Source: Owenia fusiformis (Eukaryota > Annelida > Polychaeta > Sabellida > Oweniidae). From it: 25,000 nucleotides of DNA. Numbering within the stretch: the first letter of the stretch is position 1; every line of letters begins with the position of its first letter. The notes beneath the pieces were generated by a model that did not search any database, was not told the DNA's origin, and worked only from the letters and a program-made list of their open reading frames with translations. Below are positions 1-9,500 of the stretch, piece after piece. Position numbers and translations under genes: made by a program. Location of the stretch: positions 1 to 25,000 of the forward strand of contig CAIIXF020000208.1 of assembly GCA_903813345.2 (NCBI GenBank), in the 5' to 3' direction.

Positions 1-221
1 TGTGGGAGTGCTTTTTGGAGAAGTTCATCCAAGTCTCCCAAATACAATGTACATATAAAACTAAAAAGCATACAATGTTAAATCACTGTCCTAATTAAAA
101 CTAATTCATATTTATATATAAAAGACTCTCCAAGTGATACGTTCGACAACATACTCGTATTATACCACATACATATACCCAGTAACAAAATGTGACATGA
201 AAATAAAATGTTGTATTTCAG

Positions 222-458
222 ATTGTATACCAGACAGTGACAGGGATGAAACCAGATCTAAGTGGACCCCAGGAACAGCCTTTACTATTAGAAAATGATA
301 AACAAACAACAAGTTCACATAATGTACATAGTGATATAGAGAACAATGAAGATGATGCTTCAGATAATGACACTAGTTCAGTTGATAGTAACCATGGCAA
401 TAAGGAACATTCTATTAATACCCATAGGCCAAGGGATGAGTCTCCAAATAGCAAAAAG
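222..458 (+). CDS. RIOK1: RIO kinase 1, penultimate coding exon (partial gene)
   Basis: This exon encodes the stretch just after the kinase fold of RIOK1, an atypical Ser/Thr kinase/ATPase needed for late cytoplasmic maturation of the 40S ribosomal subunit. It opens after a TTTCAG acceptor, reads in phase 0 for 79 codons and ends at AAG|GTAAGA. The segment YQTVTGMKPDLSGPQEQPLL closely resembles the start of the vertebrate RIOK1 C-terminal region, followed as in that family by an acidic Asp/Glu/Ser/Asn-rich tail. The rest of the gene lies upstream of the window; positions 1-221 are read as intron because no exon is visible there. The identification rests on remembered similarity of this stretch and the next exon. 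The antisense open frame over the exon is a shadow. Confidence 0.87.
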
Positions 459-986
459 GTAAGAGATCTTCTCAAGCATCAAAAAAGTTGCCACTCTGAT
501 ACACCACATAACAAACCATAATAATATAAAAGCATGAAATTCAAACATGCTAATATCTAAAACTTGATGTGGCCTTAAAAGGAAATTACATTTTACCCCC
601 CCCCCCTCAAATATAAGGAATTATGCTTTTGAAGGACCTGGCGGTTGTGTCAACAATTTAGATAAGGCCATTGTGTTCATGTATTTGTCTGGATCTACAA
701 CATACAACATAGTTAAATGATTTTTGTATCATATAATATACAGGGTAGAACAGATAAATAAAATGCTTAGCAAACTAATTCTTCGAGATCCATGCAGTTT
801 TTATTAGAAATAAATCACCATTCTTGATATTGTGAATATTTTGACAAACTGTATTTGTACATAATATGTTTATACTTGTAATTATGCACCATCATTCAAA
901 ATAATACCCAGTTGTACATAAAATTTACATGTAAATTATATGAAAGAATTGCTAAAGATTGTACATATTATGTTCTGTTATTTTAG
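459..986 (+). other. RIOK1 last intron
   Basis: This is a 528-nt AT-rich phase-0 intron bounded by GTAAGA and TTTTAG. It contains a poly-C run near 597-606. I see no other gene or RNA in it. Confidence 0.8.
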
Positions 987-1088
987 GAGAGAAAACGTGC
1001 AGTAAAGGAAGCCCAGAGAGAGAAGAGGAAAGTGAAAATACCAAAACATATCAAAAAGAAAAAAGAAAAAGAAAAGCGAATGAAATAA
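987..1088 (+). CDS. RIOK1: RIO kinase 1, terminal coding exon with stop codon
   Basis: The exon follows a TTATTTTAG acceptor in phase 0, continuing the upstream RIOK1 exon, and gives 33 residues then TAA. The peptide is strongly basic and contains the pattern KEAQREKRKxKIPKHIKKKK. That matches the characteristic Lys-rich end of animal RIOK1, a region likely to contact rRNA or pre-ribosomal partners. The length is what is expected for the family's C terminus. An AATAAA signal follows 41 nt after the stop, so the gene ends here. The gene is on the same strand as the large protease gene, with about 4.2 kb between the two coding regions. Confidence 0.9.
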   Translation, partial: ERKRAVKEAQREKRKVKIPKHIKKKKEKEKRMK

Positions 1089-1128
1089 CTAGAATTTTAA
1101 TGTATTTAAGTATAAAGTTGAGTTCAAA

Positions 1129-1134
1129 AATAAA
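1129..1134 (+). terminator. RIOK1 polyadenylation signal AATAAA
   Basis: A canonical AATAAA hexamer lies 41 nt after the RIOK1 stop codon and is followed by AT-rich sequence. It is the only well-placed signal directly after the stop. The cleavage site should fall 10-30 nt later. Confidence 0.7.
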
Positions 1135-1544
1135 TAACTATTGATGAATTTAAAAATATTTCTTTGTATTTTCTTTTTATGTTTAAACTAAACTTGCATA
1201 GGGCAAAGGCTGAAATAATAAGGCACAGATTTATCATGTTATGAACCTCTCAAAGGTACGTGGTGGGATTTTTACTAAAAATTGAGCTGTCAATATACCC
1301 CAACCTGGCAGCTCTAATAGATGGTAAAATTTCAAAAATCCATATTCCTGGCACAGAGTTCTATGTTAAAATCCCACCCCTGGGGCAAAACTACATGTCA
1401 AATTTCCGACCTTCCATGCATTTGGGGTCTCATGCAATCCTTTGGCAGAAGCTTTGAACATTAATTCGTATAAAGAATGTCTGAATAACTCGTGAGATGA
1501 GGGCTTGGCCGCCTCCTCCCACTGAAATCTATTATCTGATTATT
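1135..1544. other. Intergenic spacer after RIOK1
   Basis: No gene is recognised here. The short open frame across 1260-1457 has no domain and no coding character I can recognise. The region around 1255-1440, with two GGGATTTT/AATCCCAC-like segments, may be an old dispersed repeat, but I cannot define its ends. Confidence 0.4.
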
Positions 1545-1584
1545 ATCCCATCGAACGAAGTTCGGAGGGATATAGGGAACGCCT

Positions 1585-1625
1585 CCGTCCGTCCGTCCGT
1601 CTGTCCGTCCGTCCGTCCGTCCGTC
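1585..1625. repeat. (CCGT)n microsatellite
   Basis: About ten tandem copies of CCGT, with some CTGT variants, sit close to the left end of the 1.5 kb inverted-repeat element. Confidence 0.85.
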
Positions 1626-1939
1626 TGGGCAATAACTCAAATACCGTTGGCCCGATTTTGTTCATATTTTGTACACATATACCCTATGGGGGTAGGAGTT
1701 CTGCTCGAAAGCTGATTTTCAAAATGGCCGCTCATTTCAAAATGGCGGCCATTTTAGTGCCGATTTTACAGTAATTTAGGTGCAATATGTAAAACTGTAA
1801 TAGCAATATGTTTTTAGTGTAAAAAAATTATAAAGGACATTAATAAAGCTACAAATGTAGATATTAAAAAAGCACATGGCAGCCATCTTGAAAAATGGCG
1901 GCCTTTACTCGTTATTTTACGATTTTTGCTGTAACTCGA

Positions 1940-2850
1940 AAAGTATTGGAGCGATTTTGTTCATATTTGGTATGTGAATACTATAAACATTGATCACTGT
2001 CTAAAGACACTTTTGGTAGAAGGCGACCATTTTGAAAAATGGCCGCCATTTTAACGTATTTTACTATAACTCGATTTTGTTCATATTTGGTATGTGAATA
2101 CTATAAGCATGGCACACTGTCCTATGACACTTTTGGTACAAGGTGGCCATTTTGAAAAAGAATTTTGAAAAATAGTCGCCATTTTAATGTATTTTACTAT
2201 AACTCGAAAAGTAGTGGAGCGATTTTGTTCATATTTGGTATGTGAATACTATAAGCATGGCACACTGTCCTATGACACTTCTGGTACAAGGCGGCCATTT
2301 TGAAATTTTTTTTTGAAAAATGGCCGCCATTTTAACGTATTTTACTATAACTCGAAAAGTATTGGAGCGATTTTGTTCATATTTGGTAAGCATGACACAC
2401 TGTCCTATGACACTTTTGGTAGAAGGTGGCCATTTTGAAAAATGGCCGCCTTTTTAACGTATTTTACTATAACTCGAAAAGTAATGGAGCGATTTTGTTT
2501 ATATTTGGTATGTGAATACTAAAAGCATGGCACACTGTCTAATGACACTTTAGGTAGTAGGCGGCCATTTTGAAAAATGGCCACCATTTTTACGTCTTTT
2601 ACTATAACTTGAAAAGTAGTGAAGCGATTTTGTTCATATTTGATATGTGAATACTTACGAGCATTGCACACTGTCTCATGATACTTCAGATAGTAGGCGG
2701 CCATTTTAAAAAATGGCTGTCATTTTTACATTTTTTACTATAACTTGAAAAGTAGTGGAGCGATTTTGTTCATATTTGATATGTGAATACTCTAAGCATG
2801 GCACATTGTCTAATAAAACTTTGGGGTGTAGTCGGCCATTTTGAAAAATG
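1940..2850. repeat. Degenerate tandem array, unit about 113-155 nt
   Basis: The core CGATTTTGTTCATATTTGGTATGTGAATACT recurs in near-identical form starting near 1951, 2063, 2220, 2369, 2490, 2627 and 2761, with a more divergent copy near 1652. Between cores each unit has an ACTATAACTCGAAAAGTA segment and GGCCATTTTGAAAAATGGCC, a short palindrome. Unit lengths vary, so expansion was followed by deletion and drift. Confidence 0.8.
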
Positions 2851-3060
2851 GCCACCATTTTTATGTGTGTTATTTTACAAGTACATGTGTGCGATTTTTC
2901 AAAAATTTTATAGGTGGCTACTTAAAAGCATATTATTTCTTCTGATGACAACTTGGCTAGTGAGCAACCATTTTGAAATGGTGGCCTTTCTGGTGTGTTT
3001 TTATGATATTTGCTGTGTATTTCGTTTGTAAAAATGCCAGCCATTTCTGTTCGATGGGAT

Positions 3061-4146
3061 TCGCTACGCTTTGGCGTTGCCGTTGTTCTGGTTATAATAG
3101 AGACATCAGAAATAGAAAATCATTCAAGAATAGATTCTACTTCAAAATAGCTCTAATCACATACAATATTGCTGTACATATGTGGTGTAATATAATATTT
3201 ATATCGCCCATAGATAAATGTAACAGGAAATATTATACTGTCAGTTATTTAATATGATCTTACACCTTCCAAATTCAATAGAAAATTACCAGTAATCGTA
3301 ATAAAGCCACTCCATCCACTAAAGTAACATTATATTTGCATTAGACAATCGGTGAGATTATTTTCCCAAGTCCTTAAATATCATCTTCAGTAGCTGTGAA
3401 CAAACTGATCGTGTTCTAATATACGGATGGAATCACATGGATTTTAATAAAGAACCCAAAAATTGTAAGCCAAATGATTCCAGACTGTCATATACTGTAT
3501 ATTGATTGTGATTAGTTTCTGACCATGAAGACATGCGTACGTTACTATCTTTAAGATTCATTCATTATATCTAATCAACCAATGTAATCATCATATGTTT
3601 ACATCATGTTGACATCTTTTCATTTTCAGCACCAACCCACTCGAATTATGGTGAGAGTAGTAGTGCCCAATTTAGGGCATCCAATTTTTACCATTTCATT
3701 TGCAGATTCTGCCACACCATCAAACTAGTTGTACTATTATAGGTTATTGTTATTTATTTCTATATAATTCAACATAATTATTTACATAGATTGTGAGGGG
3801 CCGAGGCTACATACCATTATTGGCCCCCCTAAAGACAAAGTGACAAATGACCATTTTTAAAATGGTGGGAGTATCCGTCGCAAAGGTAGTAATTTATTTG
3901 CAATGGTCAGGCTGGAAAACTGCATATCCAGAACCATAAAACTGGCACCATTATTTCTTTATTTATGGATAGAAAAGGACAAATCGGTCCAAAAGAAATG
4001 ATTCCGCTTAGTGCTAAGCTAAATAATGTCCAGACCTTTGTTTGTGGTTTATTTATTGAAACGTTTATGAAGAATTATATCAAGAGCATTGCACTTGATT
4101 GTAAAATCATACAGTGACACACGATGATCTTATGACGGTGTTAAAG
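3061..4146. other. Intergenic DNA, no gene seen
   Basis: This AT-rich stretch shows no coding exon with good splice context on either strand. The open frame spanning 2973-3257 runs out of the inverted-repeat element and has no recognisable product. Confidence 0.4.
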
Positions 4147-4269
4147 AAATTATGGTCCCCCAGGGATTATGGTCCCCTTTCTTAACAGCCCTCTCTGGCC
4201 CTGATTGTGTAAAAGATAATAAGGGAAAGAGGTCACCATATAAATCAATGAAGAATAGGACCATAATTT
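4147..4269. mobile_element. Small MITE-like element with 12-bp inverted ends
   Basis: AAATTATGGTCC at 4147-4158 is the exact reverse complement of GGACCATAATTT at 4258-4269, enclosing about 100 nt. A related motif with two ATTATGRTCCCC-type segments recurs inside an intron of the protease gene near 6178-6212, suggesting a dispersed family. The element is too small to encode anything. Confidence 0.45.
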
Positions 4270-4784
4270 GATAGGGCCTTCTACCCTTTTACAACGGTTC
4301 CTACAGTACTTGTGAAATAATTGTAGTCACGGTAGAATTTGTACGATTCGTCGCTTTGGTTCATGATATATATTGGTGAACTTCTTCACTTATTTGGGCT
4401 TGGGGTAAACCCAGCGATGAACTAAGGATGCCATGTCTATTGGTAGAGACTGACAATCATCAGCCCCATACGGTTTATAACATCAGCTAGATAGTATCGT
4501 ACTGGAAGTGGCAAATTTAAAAACAGAAAAAATTGTGGGCCCCTAAATCCCAAAATTGGGCCAAATTTTGAAAATAAAAGGCCCACTTTTGGTAATTTGG
4601 CCTAGGCCTAAGAAGCCCAAAAAGGCCCAAAAAGTCCCACTAATTGAGGCCATACAAAATTTTTGGGCCCAAATATTTTATTTTTTTTTATAGATTCTTC
4701 ACTCACATTGAATATGTGAACCAATTGATGAATTCATTTTTCCTATGAATATTTTTCTTCATGCTGAAAAAACAGCAAACTGTG

Positions 4785-4976
4785 TAGTGAAACCCGTCTT
4801 ATCCGAACACCATTGGGACCGGCCAAATTGTTCAGATTAGCAGGTGTTCACATTTCAACGTTTTTTAATATGGGAGACAATGGGAAATTTGGAACAAAAC
4901 TGGGACCTAGAAAAAATGTTTACATTGAGAGTTGTACGGATAGGTGAGGATTTTTGGATGTACAGGTTAACTGTAT
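4785..4976. mobile_element. Possible pogo/Tigger-like MITE (degenerate)
   Basis: The left end reads TAGTGAAACCCGTCTTATCC and the right end, read on the other strand, begins CAGTTAACCTGTACATCC. These are similar but degenerate inverted ends flanked by TA. The CAGTGAAACC...TTATCCG style resembles pogo/Tigger ends. It is about 190 nt long with no coding sequence. Family assignment is inferred from the end sequence only. Confidence 0.4.
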
Positions 4977-5307
4977 ATATTGAATAATTAAAAATCATAT
5001 ACTTCGTGATTTAGACTACAGTCACCGATTACACAATTCATTTTGAAATTTGAAATTGCCCGAGGCTCAATGTTTTTTCAGATTCTCGAATATACGTATG
5101 TGATACAGTTATCGCAATTGTACCTGGCCAATATGTAATTAATTACATGACGCAATCAATCAACGAATTTAATACATTTCCTGCCTATTTGCATACGTTC
5201 TTTTCTGGTGTTACGAAAAGCAAAATGGATGTACATATTCTATAATAGATAAAAAACGAAATGTGGATTATATAGCAAAAACTATTACAATTGAAATCAA
5301 AAGAAAG
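4977..5307. promoter_or_regulatory. Immediate upstream region of the large protease gene
   Basis: This AT-rich sequence precedes the presumed start codon at 5308. TATA-like strings lie near 5239-5250 (CTATAATAGATAAA) and 5267-5274 (GATTATATAG). If either is used, the 5' UTR would be very short or would need a further upstream exon. The start codon has a purine at -3 (AAGATG). The promoter assignment is weak. Confidence 0.2.
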
Positions 5308-5371
5308 ATGTATTTGATATGTATACTTCTTATCGGGGTGTTTCAGCATGGATCCACAGCGCCTCTGAGAT
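5308..5371 (+). CDS. Exon 1: start codon and signal peptide
   Basis: ATG at 5308 opens 21 codons and ends at AGAT|GTAAGTA, a near-consensus donor, leaving phase 1. The peptide MYLICILLIGVFQHGSTAP has a short hydrophobic core followed by small and polar residues, typical of a secretory signal with cleavage expected around residues 16-18. This start was chosen because it is the only one giving a signal peptide in frame with the downstream exon at the correct phase. The 572-nt intron that follows (5372-5942) shows nothing else coding. Confidence 0.7.
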
Positions 5372-5942
5372 GTAAGTATAAGATCTAAGAACTGTGGTCA
5401 CTCAGATATACCAGATTGTAAAAATAATAGATTAAGTGACATAAACAATCATTTTCGGTCAGTGATCTACAAGGAACACAATTAGAATTCCCAAGTATGA
5501 TGTAAACTGCTAAACAAAAGTACAACGAAGACAGATGGAGAAGATCTGAATATATCGTTCAAGGTTTTCTAATATTTGTAGTAGTTTCAAAAATGTATTA
5601 CAATAGTTTTAGAAACAAGTGCTTACTCTGCTCCTATTAAAATTAGTTTTTTTTTCAATTTTTCATCAACACTTTTGTTTAAATATTTAATTTGATTTAG
5701 ATGTCGACTGGCCATGAATTAGAAAATAAAAACAATACATGAAATGTCGTACTCTTACATCCAACATCTTGGTTCATGAACTGTTAGGTTAGGCAACTAG
5801 TTAGAGTAAGGTGATTATATGATAAAAAAACCATAGAGTTGTTGTTGCATGGTACAGTTCCGGGGTACAGTTAGTTCAAGATCGGGAATATCTCTGGATA
5901 TGAGAGGTGAAAGACCCCTATAAATTATATGGTATATTCCAG

Positions 5943-6152
5943 CATGTCGCAATGCCTTTGAGAATGTTCCCGACACACACAATCGCTGTTGCTACTACGA
6001 GTGTCGCCCGATAGGAAATGTTATCATCGCAGGGAAACGCATGTTAGCGCCAATCATCAATTGGTGCCCCGATGGATTTGCCATTCCCCAGAATTATCAT
6101 GGGAAGGGAGCAGCCCCTTGTACTGATCGGAACTCAGAATGTACAGCTGCAG
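5943..6152 (+). CDS. Exon 2: Cys-rich, chitin-binding (peritrophin/CBM14)-like module
   Basis: The exon starts after ATATTCCAG and ends at GCAG|GTAAGA, phase 1 at both ends, giving about 70 residues (roughly 22-91). The cysteine pattern is C-x13-C-C-x3-C-x20-C-x17-C-x6-C, with the strings CCYYECRP and NWCPDGF. The aromatic CYYEC and the CPDGF motif are typical of peritrophin-A/CBM14 chitin-binding domains, but the spacing between the third and fourth groups is longer than usual, so this is a resemblance rather than a firm assignment. The module directly follows the signal peptide, as chitin-binding domains do in insect Tequila-like proteases. Other small disulfide-knotted folds are possible. 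Confidence 0.65.
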
Positions 6153-6847
6153 GTAAGAGCCTATGAGCGGTATAAAGAGTTATGGTCCCCATGCATTATG
6201 ATCCCCATTCTAGTTTACGAGACCCCTTCTGTCGTTTTTGAGAGACTCTGGAAAGATCAAGACAAAGGGGGCGCGAATATTACTATGTTGGTCCCGTCTC
6301 TCTTTTTTAAATAAAAAATGAATGAATTGTATCATTTAATTGAAACCAATTGCAATCTGCACTCAAAACGCATCATTGATCAAAAATAACTCATCAATCA
6401 AGGTATGGTGATAGCTGGGTAAGGTGCATTGCCTCTAGCCATAGTTTATAAAATCAGTTCATGTAATCAAAACCATCATGGAAATAAGTTGCAATAGATA
6501 AATGTAATAAAATAATTTCATGTGAAACAATAATAGTAGGAACTCGTAGAAATATATTGTTATTCTATCATTGATTCAAATCATAACTCTACGTAGAAAA
6601 AATCGTCATGTTCATGAACATATTTAATGAGCTTGTGTAACTTGTGAATCCGAGTCCTTTGGAACATTGAAAAAAGTTTTATGATTCGTGGACTCAGGTC
6701 ATTACTGATTTTTCTTATCACAAATTAGATCTCGAAATAGTCTCCGAAAAAGCAGATTTTCCTGAATCAGTTTTTCTACATTTGATTTTATTGTAACAAG
6801 CATACTGTCCTTGAATGAAAGTTAAAAACATGTTGATCCTATTTCAG
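6153..6847 (+). other. Intron 2 with a MITE-like fragment
   Basis: This is a 695-nt phase-1 intron. Around 6178-6212 it carries two ATTATG(A/G)TCCCC-type motifs related to the small inverted-repeat element at 4147-4269. The open frame at 6072-6314 reads across the end of exon 2 into this intron in another frame and is not a gene. Confidence 0.5.
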
Positions 6848-9208
6848 CATCACGGGGGTCTCTAGAGGCGAAGAAGGTTCCAGCTCTGGTCAAAGCATCC
6901 ACTCCGTCACCGAGCTTTGGTGGTCTTCTTGCCCTACTAGCGAAGAAAAGGGCTGAATCTGTGATAACTAATAGTGCTAACAGTGCAGTTCACCATCAAC
7001 AAACACCTGGACCAATGGCTCGCCCCACATATATACCACCCCGTCAGCCTGTTATACATGTAGCGAACCCTACACACGGACCTCCTCGACAGCCTGTTAT
7101 AAATATAGCAAACCCAACGCATGTACCCCCTCGACAGTCTGTTATAAATGGCGCTAACCCTACATATAAGCCACCCCGTCAGTCTGCCATGAATTACGCA
7201 AATACAATCCGTCCACTAAGGCAAAGTCCAATACCTTATAGACGTCAAACAAATAACCCCCGTATTGTCAACCCAACTCAAAAACCAAAGCGCGCAACTG
7301 CTGTCCCACCGAAAGTAGTCATGAGAGCAAAGCCCAACCCTGTCCGATATACTGGTCCAAGTCTCGCGCAACAACACAGAGTTGATCAAGTGAATAGCAA
7401 AAGCGTTGAAGAAGAGTATCAATACCGTCTAAAACAGCTTCAGAAAATGCAGGCGAATAAACAAAGGAACCCAGCTTATGCGTTTTTCCAGAGTAGGTTT
7501 ACGAAAGATCCCCCTACCACTACAACGACAACTGCAAAACCTTTGCCTTTCTTGTTGCAAGTTACTAACAGCGCAAACTTCTTCTCACACTGGTCAAACA
7601 GGAAGGGACGCACGGCTCCACCTAGGAAATCTAGTCGACCAAAAAAGCAAAACGTTCACAACGTTCCAGAGAAAAGACCTGCTAAACCAGCTCCTGGGCA
7701 GAAATCATTTGCTTCATTTGAGATTTTCAACAAAATTATGGGTCGTCTAACTTCACCAACACCTGCCCCAACACCAACACCACCGGCATCTGACAATATT
7801 CTTGACCAGCTTTTTGGAACAAATTTTGGACAAGCTATCAAGCGACTCATGGGCATCGGCAACAAAAAGACTGATTCAGTTAAATCCAAACCAACCGCAG
7901 TCCGAGAACAGGGATCACCTAGTCCTGAACCTGAACCTGAACCTAATTCTCAATTCGAATTGAATCAGCAACCGGGGCCATCCGCCATTCCACTGCAAGG
8001 CTTTCTCAAATTTGTACCACCCGCTGTTCAACCGGAACCTGAATCTTCCGGTTCTTTCCAATCCGGACCACCCGCTGTTCAGCTTCAGTCTGGACTTCCA
8101 GATTCTTTCCAATCCGGACCACCTGCTGTTCCACTGCAACAAGGACTTCCAGATTCTTTCCAATCTGGACCACCCTCCCTTCCGCTACAAGGTTCTCCTA
8201 GTTCTTTCCAATCTGGACCACCCGCACTTCCGCTACAAGGTTCTCCTAGTTCTTTCCAATCTGGACCACCCGCTGTTCCACTTCAGCAAGAACTTCCAGA
8301 TTCTTTCCGATCCGGACCACCTGCTGTTCCACTTCAGCAAGAACTTCCAGATTCTTTCCAATCTGGACCACCCGCTGTTCCACTTCAGCAAGAACTTCCA
8401 GATTCTTTCCAATCTGGACCACCCGCTGTTCCACTTCAACAAGGACTTCCAGATTCTTTCCAATCTGGACCACCTGCTGTTCCGCAACAAGGGTCTCCAA
8501 GTTCTGTCCAATCTGGACTGCCCGGGGTTCCACTGCAGCCTGGATTTTCCGATTCTTTACCATCCGGACCCCCAGCTGTTGCACTTCAGCCTGGAATTCC
8601 AGATTCTTTCCTATCCGGACCACCCGCCGTTCCACTGAAAGGATCTCCAAGTTTTTTCGAATTTGTACTACCTGCTGTTCAACCGGAACCGGAACCTGAA
8701 CCTTCCGTTTCTTTCCAATCCGTACCACCCGCTGTTCAGTTTCAGCCTGAACTTCCAGATTCTTTCCAATCTGGGCCACCCGCCCTTCCGCTACAAGGTT
8801 CTCCTAGTTCTTTCCAATCTGGACCACCCGCCCTTCCGCTACAAGGTTCTCCTAGTTCTTTCCAATCTGGACCACCCGCCCTTCCACTACAAGGATCTCC
8901 CAGTTCTTTCCAATCTGGACCACCCGCCCTTCCACTTCAAGGATCTCCCAGTTCTTTCCAATCTGGACCACAAGAATCACTCCAAGTGGGACCACTGGCA
9001 GAGAAACAACAAGGCCCACCTGGGATCCAACAAACTGAGCTTGCCATTGGGCAAAGACCACTCGACGATGCTATATATGGTCACCCTACAGCTCATCCTC
9101 CCCACCTCTCTATTAATAGGCTATCATTGAGGGATGGTATCGGACTCGGAAATGTTCCAATGTTCACAGTTTCGCCTACTAGAGCTCCAACCAAGCCCCC
9201 AGTCATAG
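6848..9208 (+). CDS. Exon 3: long Pro/Gln/Ser-rich repeat region
   Basis: A single 2,361-nt exon after CTATTTCAG, ending at ATAG|GTAAAG, is phase 1 at both ends and encodes about 787 residues (92-878). No globular domain is recognised. It begins basic and Ala/Lys-rich, then has four 15-residue repeats of the type PPRQPVINxANPTHx (7036-7215), a basic Lys/Arg/Gln stretch, a Pro-rich linker, acidic EPEPEP clusters (near 7924 and 8686), and a long array of 16- and 17-residue repeats (about 8044-8970). The composition predicts an extended, disordered, possibly O-glycosylated spacer. The frame could run on to a stop at 9235-9237, but the good donor and matching phases favour splicing. Several other long open frames here, on both strands, are by-products of the repeats. 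Confidence 0.8.
7036..7215 (+). repeat. Four 45-nt coding repeats (PPRQ units)
   Basis: Four head-to-tail copies of a 15-residue unit of the form PPRQ(P/S)VINxANPTHx occur, the last one diverged. They are Pro/Arg/Asn-rich and have no cysteine. Confidence 0.85.
8044..8970 (+). repeat. Array of interleaved 51-nt and 48-nt coding repeats
   Basis: Two related unit types share SFQSGPPA(V/L)PLQ. The longer, SFQSGPPAVPLQQELPD, is 17 residues; the shorter, SFQSGPPALPLQGSPS, is 16 residues. Blocks of each type cluster together, and the last four short units near 8767-8960 are almost identical at the DNA level. The array is interrupted by a second acidic EPEPEP segment near 8680-8705. The homogeneity of the blocks implies recent expansion and likely length polymorphism. 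Confidence 0.9.
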
Positions 9209-9405
9209 GTAAAGTATTATTGATGAGTCGAAAATGATTTATTGTTATAATGTTGATGTAAAAGTTATAGATGTTTATTTAATTGTAACTAAATATCCGA
9301 AATAACGAGAACAGTCGTCATATTTAATGGCAAATAATTCGTTTCTGAATGTATATGAACTGATAGAGTAATGCAACATAAGTAATGTGTATGTGCTACA
9401 TTAAG

Positions 9406-9480
9406 ATGACATCATGGCACCAAAGGAACTTGAGAAACACGAAGCGCGTAGAGAATACAACTACGAACCTAAATTGAAAG
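9406..9480 (+). CDS. Possible 75-nt microexon, charged peptide
   Basis: The stretch lies between a CATTAAG acceptor and an AAAG|GTAGGT donor. It is phase 1 at both ends, so it fits exactly between exon 3 and the first PAN exon, and adds 25 residues containing MAPKELEKHEARREYNY, a highly charged spacer. For it are a matching phase, an open frame and a decent donor. Against it is a poor pyrimidine tract before the acceptor, and a 75-nt open stretch can occur by chance. It could be an optional exon. Confidence 0.4.
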
Positions 9481-9500
9481 GTAGGTAAAATAATAGTGTA

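Larger units (their letters stand above)
1545..3060. mobile_element. 1.5 kb non-autonomous element with 12-bp terminal inverted repeats and internal tandem array
   Basis: The left end ATCCCATCGAAC (1545-1556) is the exact reverse complement of the right end GTTCGATGGGAT (3049-3060). Inside are a CCGT microsatellite (about 1585-1625) and a run of degenerate repeats about 113-155 nt long. Each repeat holds a core like GCGATTTTGTTCATATTTGG, then a TGTGAATACT motif and a palindromic GGCCATTTT-AAAATGGCC block. No transposase frame is present. I could not find a convincing target-site duplication, so the class is unknown. The short open frames inside, including the one rich in Pro-Ser-Val-Arg from the microsatellite, are not genes. 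Confidence 0.65.

Noticed and set aside
1497-1715. Open frame with a PSVRPSV-type repeat
   Set aside because: It is translated CCGT microsatellite within the inverted-repeat element, not a gene.
2519-3257. Short open frames in the tandem array
   Set aside because: They follow the repeat units and have no domain, start context or splice sites of note.
7915-9130. Other-frame and antisense open frames across the Pro/Gln/Ser repeat region
   Set aside because: Same cause: 48- and 51-nt repeats keep all frames open. They lack flanking splice or domain support.
9209-9237. Exon 3 ending at the TGA at 9235-9237 as the end of a separate gene
   Set aside because: A good GTAAAG donor at 9209 is in phase 1, matching both downstream candidates, and no polyA signal follows closely. 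Kept only as an alternative.
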